This document shows, piece by piece, positions 8,935-17,050 of a stretch of DNA of 64,000 nucleotides. Made by a program: the position numbers and the translations under genes. Under the pieces are notes generated by a model. The model had not been told where the DNA came from, did not search any database, and saw nothing but the letters and a program-made list of their open reading frames with translations. This stretch comes from Pseudomonas sp. GD04091. GTDB taxonomy: Bacteria > Pseudomonadota > Gammaproteobacteria > Pseudomonadales > Pseudomonadaceae. Location of the stretch: positions 1-64,000 of the forward strand of contig NZ_JAOEBG010000023.1 in assembly GCF_029836165.1 (NCBI RefSeq). The letters are read 5' to 3'. Within the stretch, counting starts at the first letter, position 1. Each line of letters opens with the position of its first letter.

Positions 8935-11900
8935 GCGAGGTGCTCCACGCGCAGGGAAAGGTTGAAGTACTGGCTAACATGCTCCGCCACGGCCTGGACC
9001 TGGGGGGCATACATGATGCTGTTGTGATCGCCCGGCAACGCCACAGCGTGCAGGTCATCGCCCAACAACGGCTCCCATCCCAGGTACCGACCGAAATCCT
9101 CGGTCTCGTCCTGGGCCAGCAGCAGCAGGAAGCGCCCCTGACTTGCAGCGGGCAGGTACAACTGCAAGGCAATGCCGTTGGCCAGGTAGGTTTCGAACAG
9201 ACGCGCCAGTTGCTCCGCATCGGCCTCAGGGCTCAGTGCCCCGGCACGCCGAGCACGCTCCAGCAGATACGCGAAGGCTGTTTCGGTCGGGTGCGCCCGC
9301 AGCTCGGCAGGATCGATATACAGACGTACGCCGTGCGGCGCGGCCAGGTCCCGAGCAAACCAGCTCATGAGCGTGGCATCGTCGGCATCGGCGGGCATGT
9401 TGGCGACGACCGGCGCGCGCGTGTCGACAAGGAACACGCCTTCCACCGTCTCGCCGGCCGCCGTCAACTGACGGGAAACCTCATAGGCGATAGCTCCGCC
9501 GAAGCACCAACCGCCGAGCAGATACGGCCCCGTCGGCTGAACCCCGCGTAGCTGGGCAATGTAGCGGGTGGCCATGGCTTCGATGGTGACTTCGGCCTCG
9601 CCATCGGCCCCCAGCCCAGGGGACTGCACGGCAATGACCGGCCTGGGTGTCTGCAGATGGCGGCTCAACTCCCGATAACTGACCACGTTGCCGCCAATCG
9701 GGTGGAACAACCAAATCGGCCGGCCCGCGCCTCTGCGCAGCGTGACCAGGTTGCTTTCCAGCAGCGGCCGGTCTTCACGCAGGCGCGCGGCCATCTCGGC
9801 CACCGTCGGATAGCTCAGCAGATCGCCGACGGTCAGCTCAGTCTGTTGACTGCGGTTGATCAGGTTGATCAGTTCCACCGCCAGCAAGGAATGCCCACCC
9901 AGCGCGAAGAAGTCGTCATCGATGCTGATCGCGTGGTGACGCAACGTCTGGCAGAACAATGCCGCCAGTTGCCGCTCCAGCTCATCGCGTGGCGCCATCA
10001 ACGGCGCAAGCGGCTGATCGAGGACCGGCGCAGGCATACGCTGGCGATCGACCTTGCCGTTGGCAGTCATCGGCAAGCGTTCTAGATAGACATAGTGACC
10101 GGGCACCATGTAGGCGGCGAGCATCCGCTTGAGTGATTGCTTGAGGTCCTCCACCCGTGGCTCGTGACCGGGCTGTGCGACCAGATACGCGACGAGTGCC
10201 GGTCCCTGTGGAGTGTCTTTCAGGCACACCGCCGCCTGTGCGATCCCCGCGCAAGCACACAAAGCGGCCTCGACCTCGCCAAGCTCGATACGATAACCAC
10301 GCAGCTTGACCTGAAAATCCAGGCGACCGAGGTGCTCCAACTCATCATGCGGGCTCCAGCGGACCCGGTCACCGGTCCGGTACCAACGCTGGCCGAAGGG
10401 GCCCTGCTCGATGAAACGCTCAGCCGTGAGGTCCGGGCGCCCCCAATAGCCTTCCGCCAATCCGGCGCCACTGATCCACAGCTCACCGGCCATTCCCGGT
10501 GGGACCGGAACGCCGTGTTCGTCCACCACCAACAGTTCGGTGTTGCGGATCGCCCTGCCGATGGTCGGCGGATGGCCTGCGCGCAGCCGCGCAGCAGACG
10601 ACCAGACCGTGGTCTCGGTCGGCCCATACAGGTTCCAACACGCGGCGCAACTTGCCAGCAGGCGATCGGCCAACGCTTCGGGCAGCACATCGCCGCCGCA
10701 CAGTGCGGTGACCCCCTGCAGCCTGGACTTTTCAGCCTGGCCCAGCAGCATCTGCCAGGTCGCGGGCGTGGCTTGCAGATGGGTGATCGCATGCGCCTCG
10801 ATAGCGCTGGCCAACAAGGCGCCGTCACGCACCTGTTGCTGACTGGCAACGTGCACCGAGGCGCCCGCAAGCAACGGCAAGAACAGTTCGAGCAAGGAGA
10901 TATCGAATGACGGCGTGGTCACCGCGAGCAGGCAGTTGCCAGCTTCCAGGACAAACAGGTCATGCATGCCGAGAAGGAAATTGAGCAACGCTGCATGGCT
11001 TACCTGCACGCCTTTTGGCTTGCCGGTCGAGCCCGACGTATAGAGGATGTAGGCGCCGCCCGAAGCGGCCTTGGCAGCGGGCAGGTCGCCCGCCACTGGA
11101 GCCACCTCGAAGCGATCGAGGCTGATCCACGGCGGGCAGGCGCCAGGGGCTTCGACGCCAGGATCGCAGATGATCAGTCGTACACCCGCATCCTTGGCCA
11201 TATAGGCCAGGCGGTCTTCGGGGAACTGTGGATCAAGCGGCACATAGGCTGCGCCCAGGCGCCAGATCGCTAAGATCACCGGCACCAGTTGAGCCCCGCG
11301 GCTCAAGCGAAAACCGACCCGATCTCCAGCGCCCACGCCATGCGCCAGCAGGTGCCTGGCCAGATGCTCGCTGCGCTGCCACAGCTCGGCATAGCCAAGA
11401 CGGGTGTGCGCGTCGCTGACCGCCAAGCGCCCAGGTTGTTGTTCGGCCCATCGGCACAGGCGCTCGAGCAGGCCAGGTTGCAGCGACGCATCGGTCACGC
11501 CCATGCCCAGAGCCCGACAGTCATCGAGCTGGTCGGTGCGCGGCTGCAGCAGCTGGGCAATGCTCAGCCCCGGCTCTTGCACCAGCCTTGCCACGAAGAC
11601 CTGCAGCCCATCGCGCAAGCGTCTGATACTCCGCGCCTCGAACAACTGGCTGTCGTACTTGAAGACAGCCTCGAAACATTCATCGACCAGCGCCCCCATT
11701 TCCAACTGCAGGTCAAGCTGCCCCTCCTGCTGGGGAACTGGGAAGGCGCTCAGTTGCCACTGCGCCAATGGAGAGTCCGTCGTCTGCACGCCTTCCTTGG
11801 TAGCCGCAGAGGACGCGTAGAAATGCTCGAAGTCAGCCAGGACTGGCAATCGCTCCCAGGAAAAACCCAGCTGGGCCAGGGCGGCGTAACTACCGTCACG

Positions 11901-12923
11901 GGCCGGCGCCAGCGTCTCCACCAGCTTGTGCAGCGGCATGTCCTGGTGACGCAGCGCACCCACCACGTGTTCTCGCACCTGAGCCAGCAGCGCGAGGAAA
12001 CTGCAACGAGGGTCGACCGTCACGGGTAGACACAAGGTATTGACGAATTGACCGAGGGTGTCTCGCCAGCGCCGTGCCATGCGGTTGGCCACGGGTGTGC
12101 TGATAACCACCTGTTCCTGACCTGACCAATGCCCCAGGAAGGCACTGTAGGCCGCCAGCATCACCATGAAGGGTGTGGCGTGGTGTTCGCGGGCGAGCCT
12201 GGTGATACCTGCGCTACTGGCTCGATCGAACATGAACGTTTCACTGGCCCCCGCGAACAGGCGCTGCGACGGACGCGCTCGATCCAGCGGAATCTCGTGC
12301 AGGGCCGGCGCAGTGGCGAAACGCTGTGCCCAATAGGCCTCCAGCACGCTCAGGCGCGATGGTTCGAGCACTTGTCCGGCATACTCGGCAAAGTCGATAC
12401 CAGCCTGCACGTCCAAGGTACGCGCCTGCCTTCCCAGGCGCGCAAAGACGTCCTTGAGCAGCAGCCCCAACGACCAGAAGTCGAGCAGGATGTGGTGGAC
12501 AACGAACATCACCAGCCAACTGTCACCATCGCAACGGTAGACATGCAGGCGCCACAACGGCGGCTCGCGCAGATCGAAGGGCAAGCGAGCATCCTGGCGC
12601 GCGCGCTCCCGCAGTGCCGCATCATCCAAACCGAATGCATCGCCGTGGCGAATGTCGAAACGCATCGGCTCCCGGACCACCTGGGTGATACCAGCCTGCC
12701 CCTGTTCGAAGCACGAACGCAGCACCGGGTAGTCACTCACCAGCTCTGTCAGCAAGGCCTGGAAGTCTGGCCAGGACGCCTGTTGGTTGCGCACCTTCAG
12801 GCTGAACAACAGGTTGAAAGCTCCCAGTCTTGGCTGGCTCTGCTGCATGAACCACAGCCCAGCCTGTTCGTTGGCCAATGGCCAGGACAGCTGCCCACCT
12901 GCGCTATCGGTACGCTTGGTCAT
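8931..12923 (-). CDS. Single-module non-ribosomal peptide synthetase C-A-T-TE, predicted glycine-activating
   Basis: The 1330-residue protein holds one full module. The condensation domain (about 10-450) has HHILLDF at 143-149, so the HHxxxD core is intact but the usual final Gly is Phe. The adenylation domain (about 475-960) has YTSGSTGKPKG, YGPTETT, YRTGD and NGK motifs. Aligning to GrsA gives specificity residues D674, I675, L678, Q717, L741, G743, L765, V773, W774 plus Lys, the pattern reported for glycine. The carrier domain has GGHSLL with Ser1012. The thioesterase has GWCFGG, so its nucleophile is Cys1140 rather than Ser. The start at MTKRT overlaps the ACP stop by 4 bases. It probably joins an acyl chain from the free ACP to glycine and releases it. 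Confidence 0.93.
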   Translation of the reverse strand: MTKRTDSAGGQLSWPLANEQAGLWFMQQSQPRLGAFNLLFSLKVRNQQASWPDFQALLTELVSDYPVLRSCFEQGQAGITQVVREPMRFDIRHGDAFGLDDAALRERARQDARLPFDLREPPLWRLHVYRCDGDSWLVMFVVHHILLDFWSLGLLLKDVFARLGRQARTLDVQAGIDFAEYAGQVLEPSRLSVLEAYWAQRFATAPALHEIPLDRARPSQRLFAGASETFMFDRASSAGITRLAREHHATPFMVMLAAYSAFLGHWSGQEQVVISTPVANRMARRWRDTLGQFVNTLCLPVTVDPRCSFLALLAQVREHVVGALRHQDMPLHKLVETLAPARDGSYAALAQLGFSWERLPVLADFEHFYASSAATKEGVQTTDSPLAQWQLSAFPVPQQEGQLDLQLEMGALVDECFEAVFKYDSQLFEARSIRRLRDGLQVFVARLVQEPGLSIAQLLQPRTDQLDDCRALGMGVTDASLQPGLLERLCRWAEQQPGRLAVSDAHTRLGYAELWQRSEHLARHLLAHGVGAGDRVGFRLSRGAQLVPVILAIWRLGAAYVPLDPQFPEDRLAYMAKDAGVRLIICDPGVEAPGACPPWISLDRFEVAPVAGDLPAAKAASGGAYILYTSGSTGKPKGVQVSHAALLNFLLGMHDLFVLEAGNCLLAVTTPSFDISLLELFLPLLAGASVHVASQQQVRDGALLASAIEAHAITHLQATPATWQMLLGQAEKSRLQGVTALCGGDVLPEALADRLLASCAACWNLYGPTETTVWSSAARLRAGHPPTIGRAIRNTELLVVDEHGVPVPPGMAGELWISGAGLAEGYWGRPDLTAERFIEQGPFGQRWYRTGDRVRWSPHDELEHLGRLDFQVKLRGYRIELGEVEAALCACAGIAQAAVCLKDTPQGPALVAYLVAQPGHEPRVEDLKQSLKRMLAAYMVPGHYVYLERLPMTANGKVDRQRMPAPVLDQPLAPLMAPRDELERQLAALFCQTLRHHAISIDDDFFALGGHSLLAVELINLINRSQQTELTVGDLLSYPTVAEMAARLREDRPLLESNLVTLRRGAGRPIWLFHPIGGNVVSYRELSRHLQTPRPVIAVQSPGLGADGEAEVTIEAMATRYIAQLRGVQPTGPYLLGGWCFGGAIAYEVSRQLTAAGETVEGVFLVDTRAPVVANMPADADDATLMSWFARDLAAPHGVRLYIDPAELRAHPTETAFAYLLERARRAGALSPEADAEQLARLFETYLANGIALQLYLPAASQGRFLLLLAQDETEDFGRYLGWEPLLGDDLHAVALPGDHNSIMYAPQVQAVAEHVSQYFNLSLRVEHLA

Positions 12924-13192
12924 GCCGGCGCCCCGACCTGATCGACGGTGCGGCACAGATATCCGGCCAGGTCATCGACCGTCGGATAATCCCAGAGCAG
13001 TGTCGGCGGCAACTGGATACGCAACTGATCCTCGAGGTCGCCGGCAATCGTCAGGGCAACGATCGAATCCAGACCGTATTCCGACAGATTGCGATCGCAG
13101 TCCAGCGAGCCGGCAGGCAAGCGCAGTTCGGGCTCGATCATCGACTTGAGCTTGTCACGGTAGAAAGCAAGATCACGCAGCGCTGTTGGCAT
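12920..13192 (-). CDS. Free-standing acyl/peptidyl carrier protein
   Basis: The 90-residue protein has the phosphopantetheine site GLDSI (Ser43) and the four-helix carrier pattern ending YPTVDDLAGYL. It overlaps the dehydrogenase gene by 20 bases and the NRPS gene by 4, indicating translational coupling. It most likely receives the acyl-adenylate from the FAAL, carries the chain during oxidation by the dehydrogenase-like protein, and donates it to the NRPS condensation domain. The partner order is inferred from gene order and known FAAL-ACP systems. Confidence 0.9.
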   Translation of the reverse strand: MPTALRDLAFYRDKLKSMIEPELRLPAGSLDCDRNLSEYGLDSIVALTIAGDLEDQLRIQLPPTLLWDYPTVDDLAGYLCRTVDQVGAPA

Positions 13193-14975
13193 TGTCCATT
13201 TCCTCTTGGTCCATTGTTTCGTCCACGCTTTCGGCCAGGCCCTGTGCCGCCAGCGGCCAGGCCAGCAGAGAGAACATCTGGCTGCCGCAACGTTGTGCGG
13301 TCATCGCTTCGTAAAGCTGCTCGACCCGCTCGGCGCATAGGCCTCCGGCATGAAAGTGCGACTGCAAGCCTCGCTCGAGTACCGCCAACAGCCAGTGGCC
13401 GCCACGATGTTCCGCAGTCAGCACGTCGCGGCTGTACAGCCAGACACCCAAACAGGCAGCGACGGAGTAGACCGCGCAATAGCGCTCGGCCAAAGCAAAG
13501 CGATGGGCGCTGTTGCGTGCTCCGCGTGGTCCGCTCTTGCTGGATATCTGCTCCTTGAGTTGCATGGCCTGGGCGAGAAACGTCCGGCCAGCCTCCTGCA
13601 ATCGCTGCAACAGCGGTGGAGGTGTGTGCTGGTCAGCCGGCAGTCCCTCAAGGCGCTGCAGCAGGTGCGGCAATTGACCGATCAGTGGGTCGCCTTCACG
13701 GGAGAACAATGTCACCCGCCCATGGTCGAGCGCCGGCAGCGGCGTGCGCAGGTCGAAGAGCAGCTCCATGCAGCGGCTGGCCTCGGCTTGCTCGCCCGGA
13801 CGTACCAGGCTTTCCAGCAGGCTCGCCAAACTGTCGAGGCAGACATGGCTGCTGCCATCGAAGATCGACACGACCGCCCCATCGCGGAAGAATTTCTGAA
13901 ACACGCCAACGCCCTGCTGGTCGCGCATGTAGAAGCGCGCGCCAAGGACACTCGCCAGCTGCGCATTGGCGTAATCGATCAGGTGACAGACTTGCACCTT
14001 GGCGATTGACGACCATGACGAGTAAACCTGCGGGCAGATGTGCAGGCCTCGTGCAGAAACAATGGACACGCATTCCGCCATCAGCAGTGACAAGTAACTG
14101 TTGGCCAGCACATCGCGGGTGTGCGGCAGGTTGCTGATAGCCGTGCCGTACAACGTGCGTCGGCTGGCATAGTCAGCGACCAGCCTGAGGGCGGTGTCAC
14201 CAACACCCAGGCTCAGCGACGTGCAGAAGGTACGCGTGATCTGGAAGCCCTTGAGTGCCAGCTCTAGTCCGTGACCGACCTCGCCGACCAGGCAGCCAGC
14301 GGGCACCACGCAGTCGCGAAAACCGATGCCGCTGATGTCACACCCCTTCAGGCCGTGGGTCTTGACGCGCGGCAGGTAGTAGTAGCGGCGACTGTCGAGT
14401 TGATCCTTCTTGATGATGAACAACGAATGGTTTCGCAGGTTGTTGCGCTCGTCCGTACGCGCCAGCAATACCAGGAAGTCAGAACGGATCGCCCGATTGA
14501 TCGGCCATTTTTCACCACGCAAGGTATAGCTACCGTCGCTGTTCCGGGTCGCGGTCAGGCGATTGGAGACCAGATCGGCGCCATGTTCGGACTCCGAGTA
14601 CGCCAGACAAGGAAAGCTGGCGTTGTGCATGATCCAGTCGGCAACCTCGCGCTTCTGTCGATCGTTGCCACCCAACCAGCTCAGCGTGCTCCAGAGCATG
14701 GTGCTGTAGGCGACAGCCACCGACATGTTGCGCCGCGCCAGTACGCGGCCGAGCGCGACGAAGCCTTCACAATCAGTGAACTCGCCACCCAACGCTCGCG
14801 GCACGTAGCAATTCGGCATGCCCATGGCGTTCAAGGCACTGACCTGTGCTTCGGGGAAGGCATCCTCCTCGTCCAGCTGCAGGGCCTGGGCAAAGGACAG
14901 CAGATTGTCCGCACGCTCCGGATCGCCCAGGCGTTGCTCCATTTCCAATGCCTTGAGGTACTGGGGCAGCATCAT
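13173..14975 (-). CDS. Acyl-CoA dehydrogenase-like protein with long C-terminal extension
   Basis: The 600-residue protein is longer than ordinary acyl-CoA dehydrogenases (about 380). Residues 1-390 follow the ACAD layout: helical N-domain, a beta domain with AYSESEHGADLVSN and RGEKWPIN, and a C-terminal helical domain. At the place where many ACADs have the catalytic Glu (IYEG), this one has IFDGSS, with Asp373. The remaining about 200 residues are helical and of unknown role. In this operon it most likely makes a 2,3-double bond in a chain on the neighbouring ACP. It overlaps the FAAL stop by 4 bases. Whether it is active with Asp373 is unknown. Confidence 0.85.
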   Translation of the reverse strand: MMLPQYLKALEMEQRLGDPERADNLLSFAQALQLDEEDAFPEAQVSALNAMGMPNCYVPRALGGEFTDCEGFVALGRVLARRNMSVAVAYSTMLWSTLSWLGGNDRQKREVADWIMHNASFPCLAYSESEHGADLVSNRLTATRNSDGSYTLRGEKWPINRAIRSDFLVLLARTDERNNLRNHSLFIIKKDQLDSRRYYYLPRVKTHGLKGCDISGIGFRDCVVPAGCLVGEVGHGLELALKGFQITRTFCTSLSLGVGDTALRLVADYASRRTLYGTAISNLPHTRDVLANSYLSLLMAECVSIVSARGLHICPQVYSSWSSIAKVQVCHLIDYANAQLASVLGARFYMRDQQGVGVFQKFFRDGAVVSIFDGSSHVCLDSLASLLESLVRPGEQAEASRCMELLFDLRTPLPALDHGRVTLFSREGDPLIGQLPHLLQRLEGLPADQHTPPPLLQRLQEAGRTFLAQAMQLKEQISSKSGPRGARNSAHRFALAERYCAVYSVAACLGVWLYSRDVLTAEHRGGHWLLAVLERGLQSHFHAGGLCAERVEQLYEAMTAQRCGSQMFSLLAWPLAAQGLAESVDETMDQEEMDNANSAA

Positions 14976-16609
14976 TGACTGCCCCCCTGCTCCAGGGCGG
15001 CAATTGCCCCGGCAAGTACCCTGTCACGCGTCTCGCCACGCTGGATCTTGCCGCTGGAGGTCCGAGCGATCCTGTTTGGGGCAGTCAGCAGCAGTGCTGA
15101 AACCTTGAGCTGATGCACCTGGGAAACGCCGTGCACAATGTCCTCGCGCAGACGCGCCAGATCCAGGCCCCTGGCGCCCCGCTCGACTTCCACCACCAAG
15201 CCCAGCGCTTCTTCGCCGCCTTCCTCATAGGCATAGGCCGCCACGCCGTGAGCCTTGATGGCCGGGTGCACCAGCATGACGGTCGACTCGATATCGGTAG
15301 GGTAGTGGTTATGCCCACGGATGATGATCAGGTCCTTGATCCGACCGGTCACATACAACTCTGCGTCATGCATCACCCCCAGGTCACCGGTTCGCAGCCA
15401 CATTTCCTGACTGTCAGGGAGCCCGGCGAGGAAGGTCTCGCGCGTCGCTTCGGCGTTGTTCCAGTAACCATCGGCGACCATCGGGCCAGCAACCCAGATT
15501 TCACCGACATGCCCATCGGCCAGAGGGACATGGCGCTGGGGATCGACAATCCTCACCTGCGCGTCACGATCAGGACGACCACTGCTCACCAGACGCACGC
15601 CGTCGTTCTCAGTGCCTTGCAGCAGGCCCCGCTTGAGGGCCTGTGGATCGGCCAGAAACTCCCGGCGCGCGCCATGGGGATCACTGGCGGATACCAGCAG
15701 CGTGGTTTCAGCCATGCCATAGCATGGCTGGAAAGCCGACGGAGAAAAGCCGGCCGGTGCAAAGGCTTCAGCGAAGGCGTCAAGGGTTTCGGCACGAATT
15801 GGCTCGGCCCCATTGGCGGCCAGCCGCCAGCTGGACAGGTCGAGCGCGGCCAATTGCTCTGGCCGCAGACGCCGTGCACACAGATCGTAGGCGAAGTTGG
15901 GAGCCGCGCTGACGGTGGCCTCGAGCCGGGAGATCATCTCCAGCCAGCGATGCGGGCGCTGGAGAAATGTCGCGGGCGCGATCAGGTGGACGGGAAACCC
16001 GCAATACAGGGGCTGCAACAAGCTGCCAATCAACCCCATGTCATGATACGGCGGCAGCCAGGCCACTCCGACATCATGCTCGCTGCTAGCCATGGCACGC
16101 TGGATCATCTCAGAGTTTTTCAGCAGATGCCGGTGTTGCAAGCGCACACCTTTGGGCTTGCCGGTGGAGCCCGAGGTGTACTGCAGCACGGCCAATGTCT
16201 GCGGCTCGATGTTCGGCATAACCCACGGCCCAGGGGACTGGAGGTCAATGCCATCGACCGCCAGCACCTGCACCGAGCCATTGTGTAGCGCCGGCCACTC
16301 CCCTTGCTGCAATCCATCGATGACCGACTGCGTCGACAGGATCACCTCGGCGCCCGCATCCTCTAGAACCAGCCGGACACGCTCGTAGGACGCATTGACC
16401 TTTGGCGAATAAACCGGCACCGCAGTCAGCCGTGCGTACCAGCAACCAAGGATCGCCATCGCATACTGCGCGCTGGGCTGCATCAGGATCACGGCACGCT
16501 TGCCTACTACCGACATGCCCTGAAGCCGACTGGCAAGGGCGCGGGCTGCGCGATCGAGGTCTTGGTAGGTGAGGCTGGCCGAGAGTGTCTGGCCATCGCC
16601 AAAGGTCAT
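14972..16609 (-). CDS. Fatty acyl-AMP ligase (FAAL), 5' end cut off by an in-frame amber codon
   Basis: The visible 545 residues carry the FAAL signature: QYTSGSTGKPKGV, LPPYHDMGLIG, YGMAETTL, RTGDLG, and the C-terminal domain with GRIKDLIIIRGHNHYPTDIE. FAALs adenylate free fatty acids and load them on an ACP instead of CoA. The natural N-terminus should start about 40 residues earlier. The same frame does continue upstream to ATG at 16735, but TAG interrupts it at 16641-16643 (read on the minus strand). With that part the protein would be 587 residues, the usual FAAL size. The ATG at 16609 has no clear ribosome binding site. It is the first gene of the operon, so loss of translation here could affect the coupled genes downstream. 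Confidence 0.85.
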   Translation of the reverse strand: MTFGDGQTLSASLTYQDLDRAARALASRLQGMSVVGKRAVILMQPSAQYAMAILGCWYARLTAVPVYSPKVNASYERVRLVLEDAGAEVILSTQSVIDGLQQGEWPALHNGSVQVLAVDGIDLQSPGPWVMPNIEPQTLAVLQYTSGSTGKPKGVRLQHRHLLKNSEMIQRAMASSEHDVGVAWLPPYHDMGLIGSLLQPLYCGFPVHLIAPATFLQRPHRWLEMISRLEATVSAAPNFAYDLCARRLRPEQLAALDLSSWRLAANGAEPIRAETLDAFAEAFAPAGFSPSAFQPCYGMAETTLLVSASDPHGARREFLADPQALKRGLLQGTENDGVRLVSSGRPDRDAQVRIVDPQRHVPLADGHVGEIWVAGPMVADGYWNNAEATRETFLAGLPDSQEMWLRTGDLGVMHDAELYVTGRIKDLIIIRGHNHYPTDIESTVMLVHPAIKAHGVAAYAYEEGGEEALGLVVEVERGARGLDLARLREDIVHGVSQVHQLKVSALLLTAPNRIARTSSGKIQRGETRDRVLAGAIAALEQGGSQ

Positions 16610-16735
16610 GGCAAGGCGGTCAGGGGTCTGTTCGGCACGCTAGCGCAACAGGCTGACGAAAGATTGATGCGCGCAGGGCGCGACAACCTGCCGCTCGGGC
16701 AGGTCGAGTGCGAAGTCCATTTCCATTGTTCTCAT
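16610..16735 (-). pseudogene. 5' part of the FAAL gene, separated by a TAG codon
   Basis: From ATG at 16735 (alternative in-frame ATGs at 16726 and 16720) the frame reads MRTMEMDFALDLPERQ and ends SFVSLLR, then TAG, then RAEQTPDRLA joins the main FAAL frame. The residues after the stop (RAEQTPDRLAM) are typical FAAL N-terminal sequence, so the frame is original. One C-to-T change of a CAG Gln codon would explain the stop; the ancestral codon is inferred. Confidence 0.75.
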
Positions 16736-16759
16736 TCTTGTGAATGCCGAGGGCCACGG

Positions 16760-16783
16760 AGTATACAGACTTGTCTGTATACT
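16760..16783. promoter_or_regulatory. Perfect 11-bp-arm palindrome, candidate TetR operator of the biosynthetic operon
   Basis: Each arm is AGTATACAGAC (or its complement), separated by TT. It lies 25 bases upstream of the FAAL ATG at 16735. On the minus strand the downstream arm contains TATACT, a good -10 element, so a bound protein would block RNA polymerase. Perfect dyads of this size with a short spacer are typical of TetR-family operators. I saw no second copy near the TetR gene at 3550. Confidence 0.65.
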
Positions 16784-17050
16784 GCTAGCCCCTTGCCATT
16801 ACTTTCTTATTAGGTCTAACGCCAGGCATGCCGGAGGCGCCTCGGCCGCATCCATGGCGCAGATCCGGAACCGATCGACGGGCGCGGGACAAGCGGTGAA
16901 ATCCGATCCATCGCCAGCAGTCAGCTTTGGTATGATCGAAAACGCCGAAAATGAAGCCGTGCACCAGAAGTCCCGAAGCCAATGACGAAGACCGCAATAT
17001 GCCCTTGACGCCCTTCATGACCTCCTCACCTTTGCGCGGCAACTGAAGCC
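16784..17050. other. Intergenic region between the FAAL operon and the nitrilase-fold gene
   Basis: These bases separate two divergent transcription units. The region holds upstream promoter sequence for both. A 77-codon minus-strand frame (16785-17018) starts right behind AGGAGG but resembles no protein I know, so it is not called as a gene. The plus-strand gene begins at 17051. Confidence 0.5.

Noticed and set aside
16785..17018. 77-codon minus-strand frame with AGGAGG right before ATG
   Set aside because: The composition does not look like a folded protein, and the ribosome site is only about two bases from ATG. It would also run to the edge of the operon promoter. Not supported without conservation.
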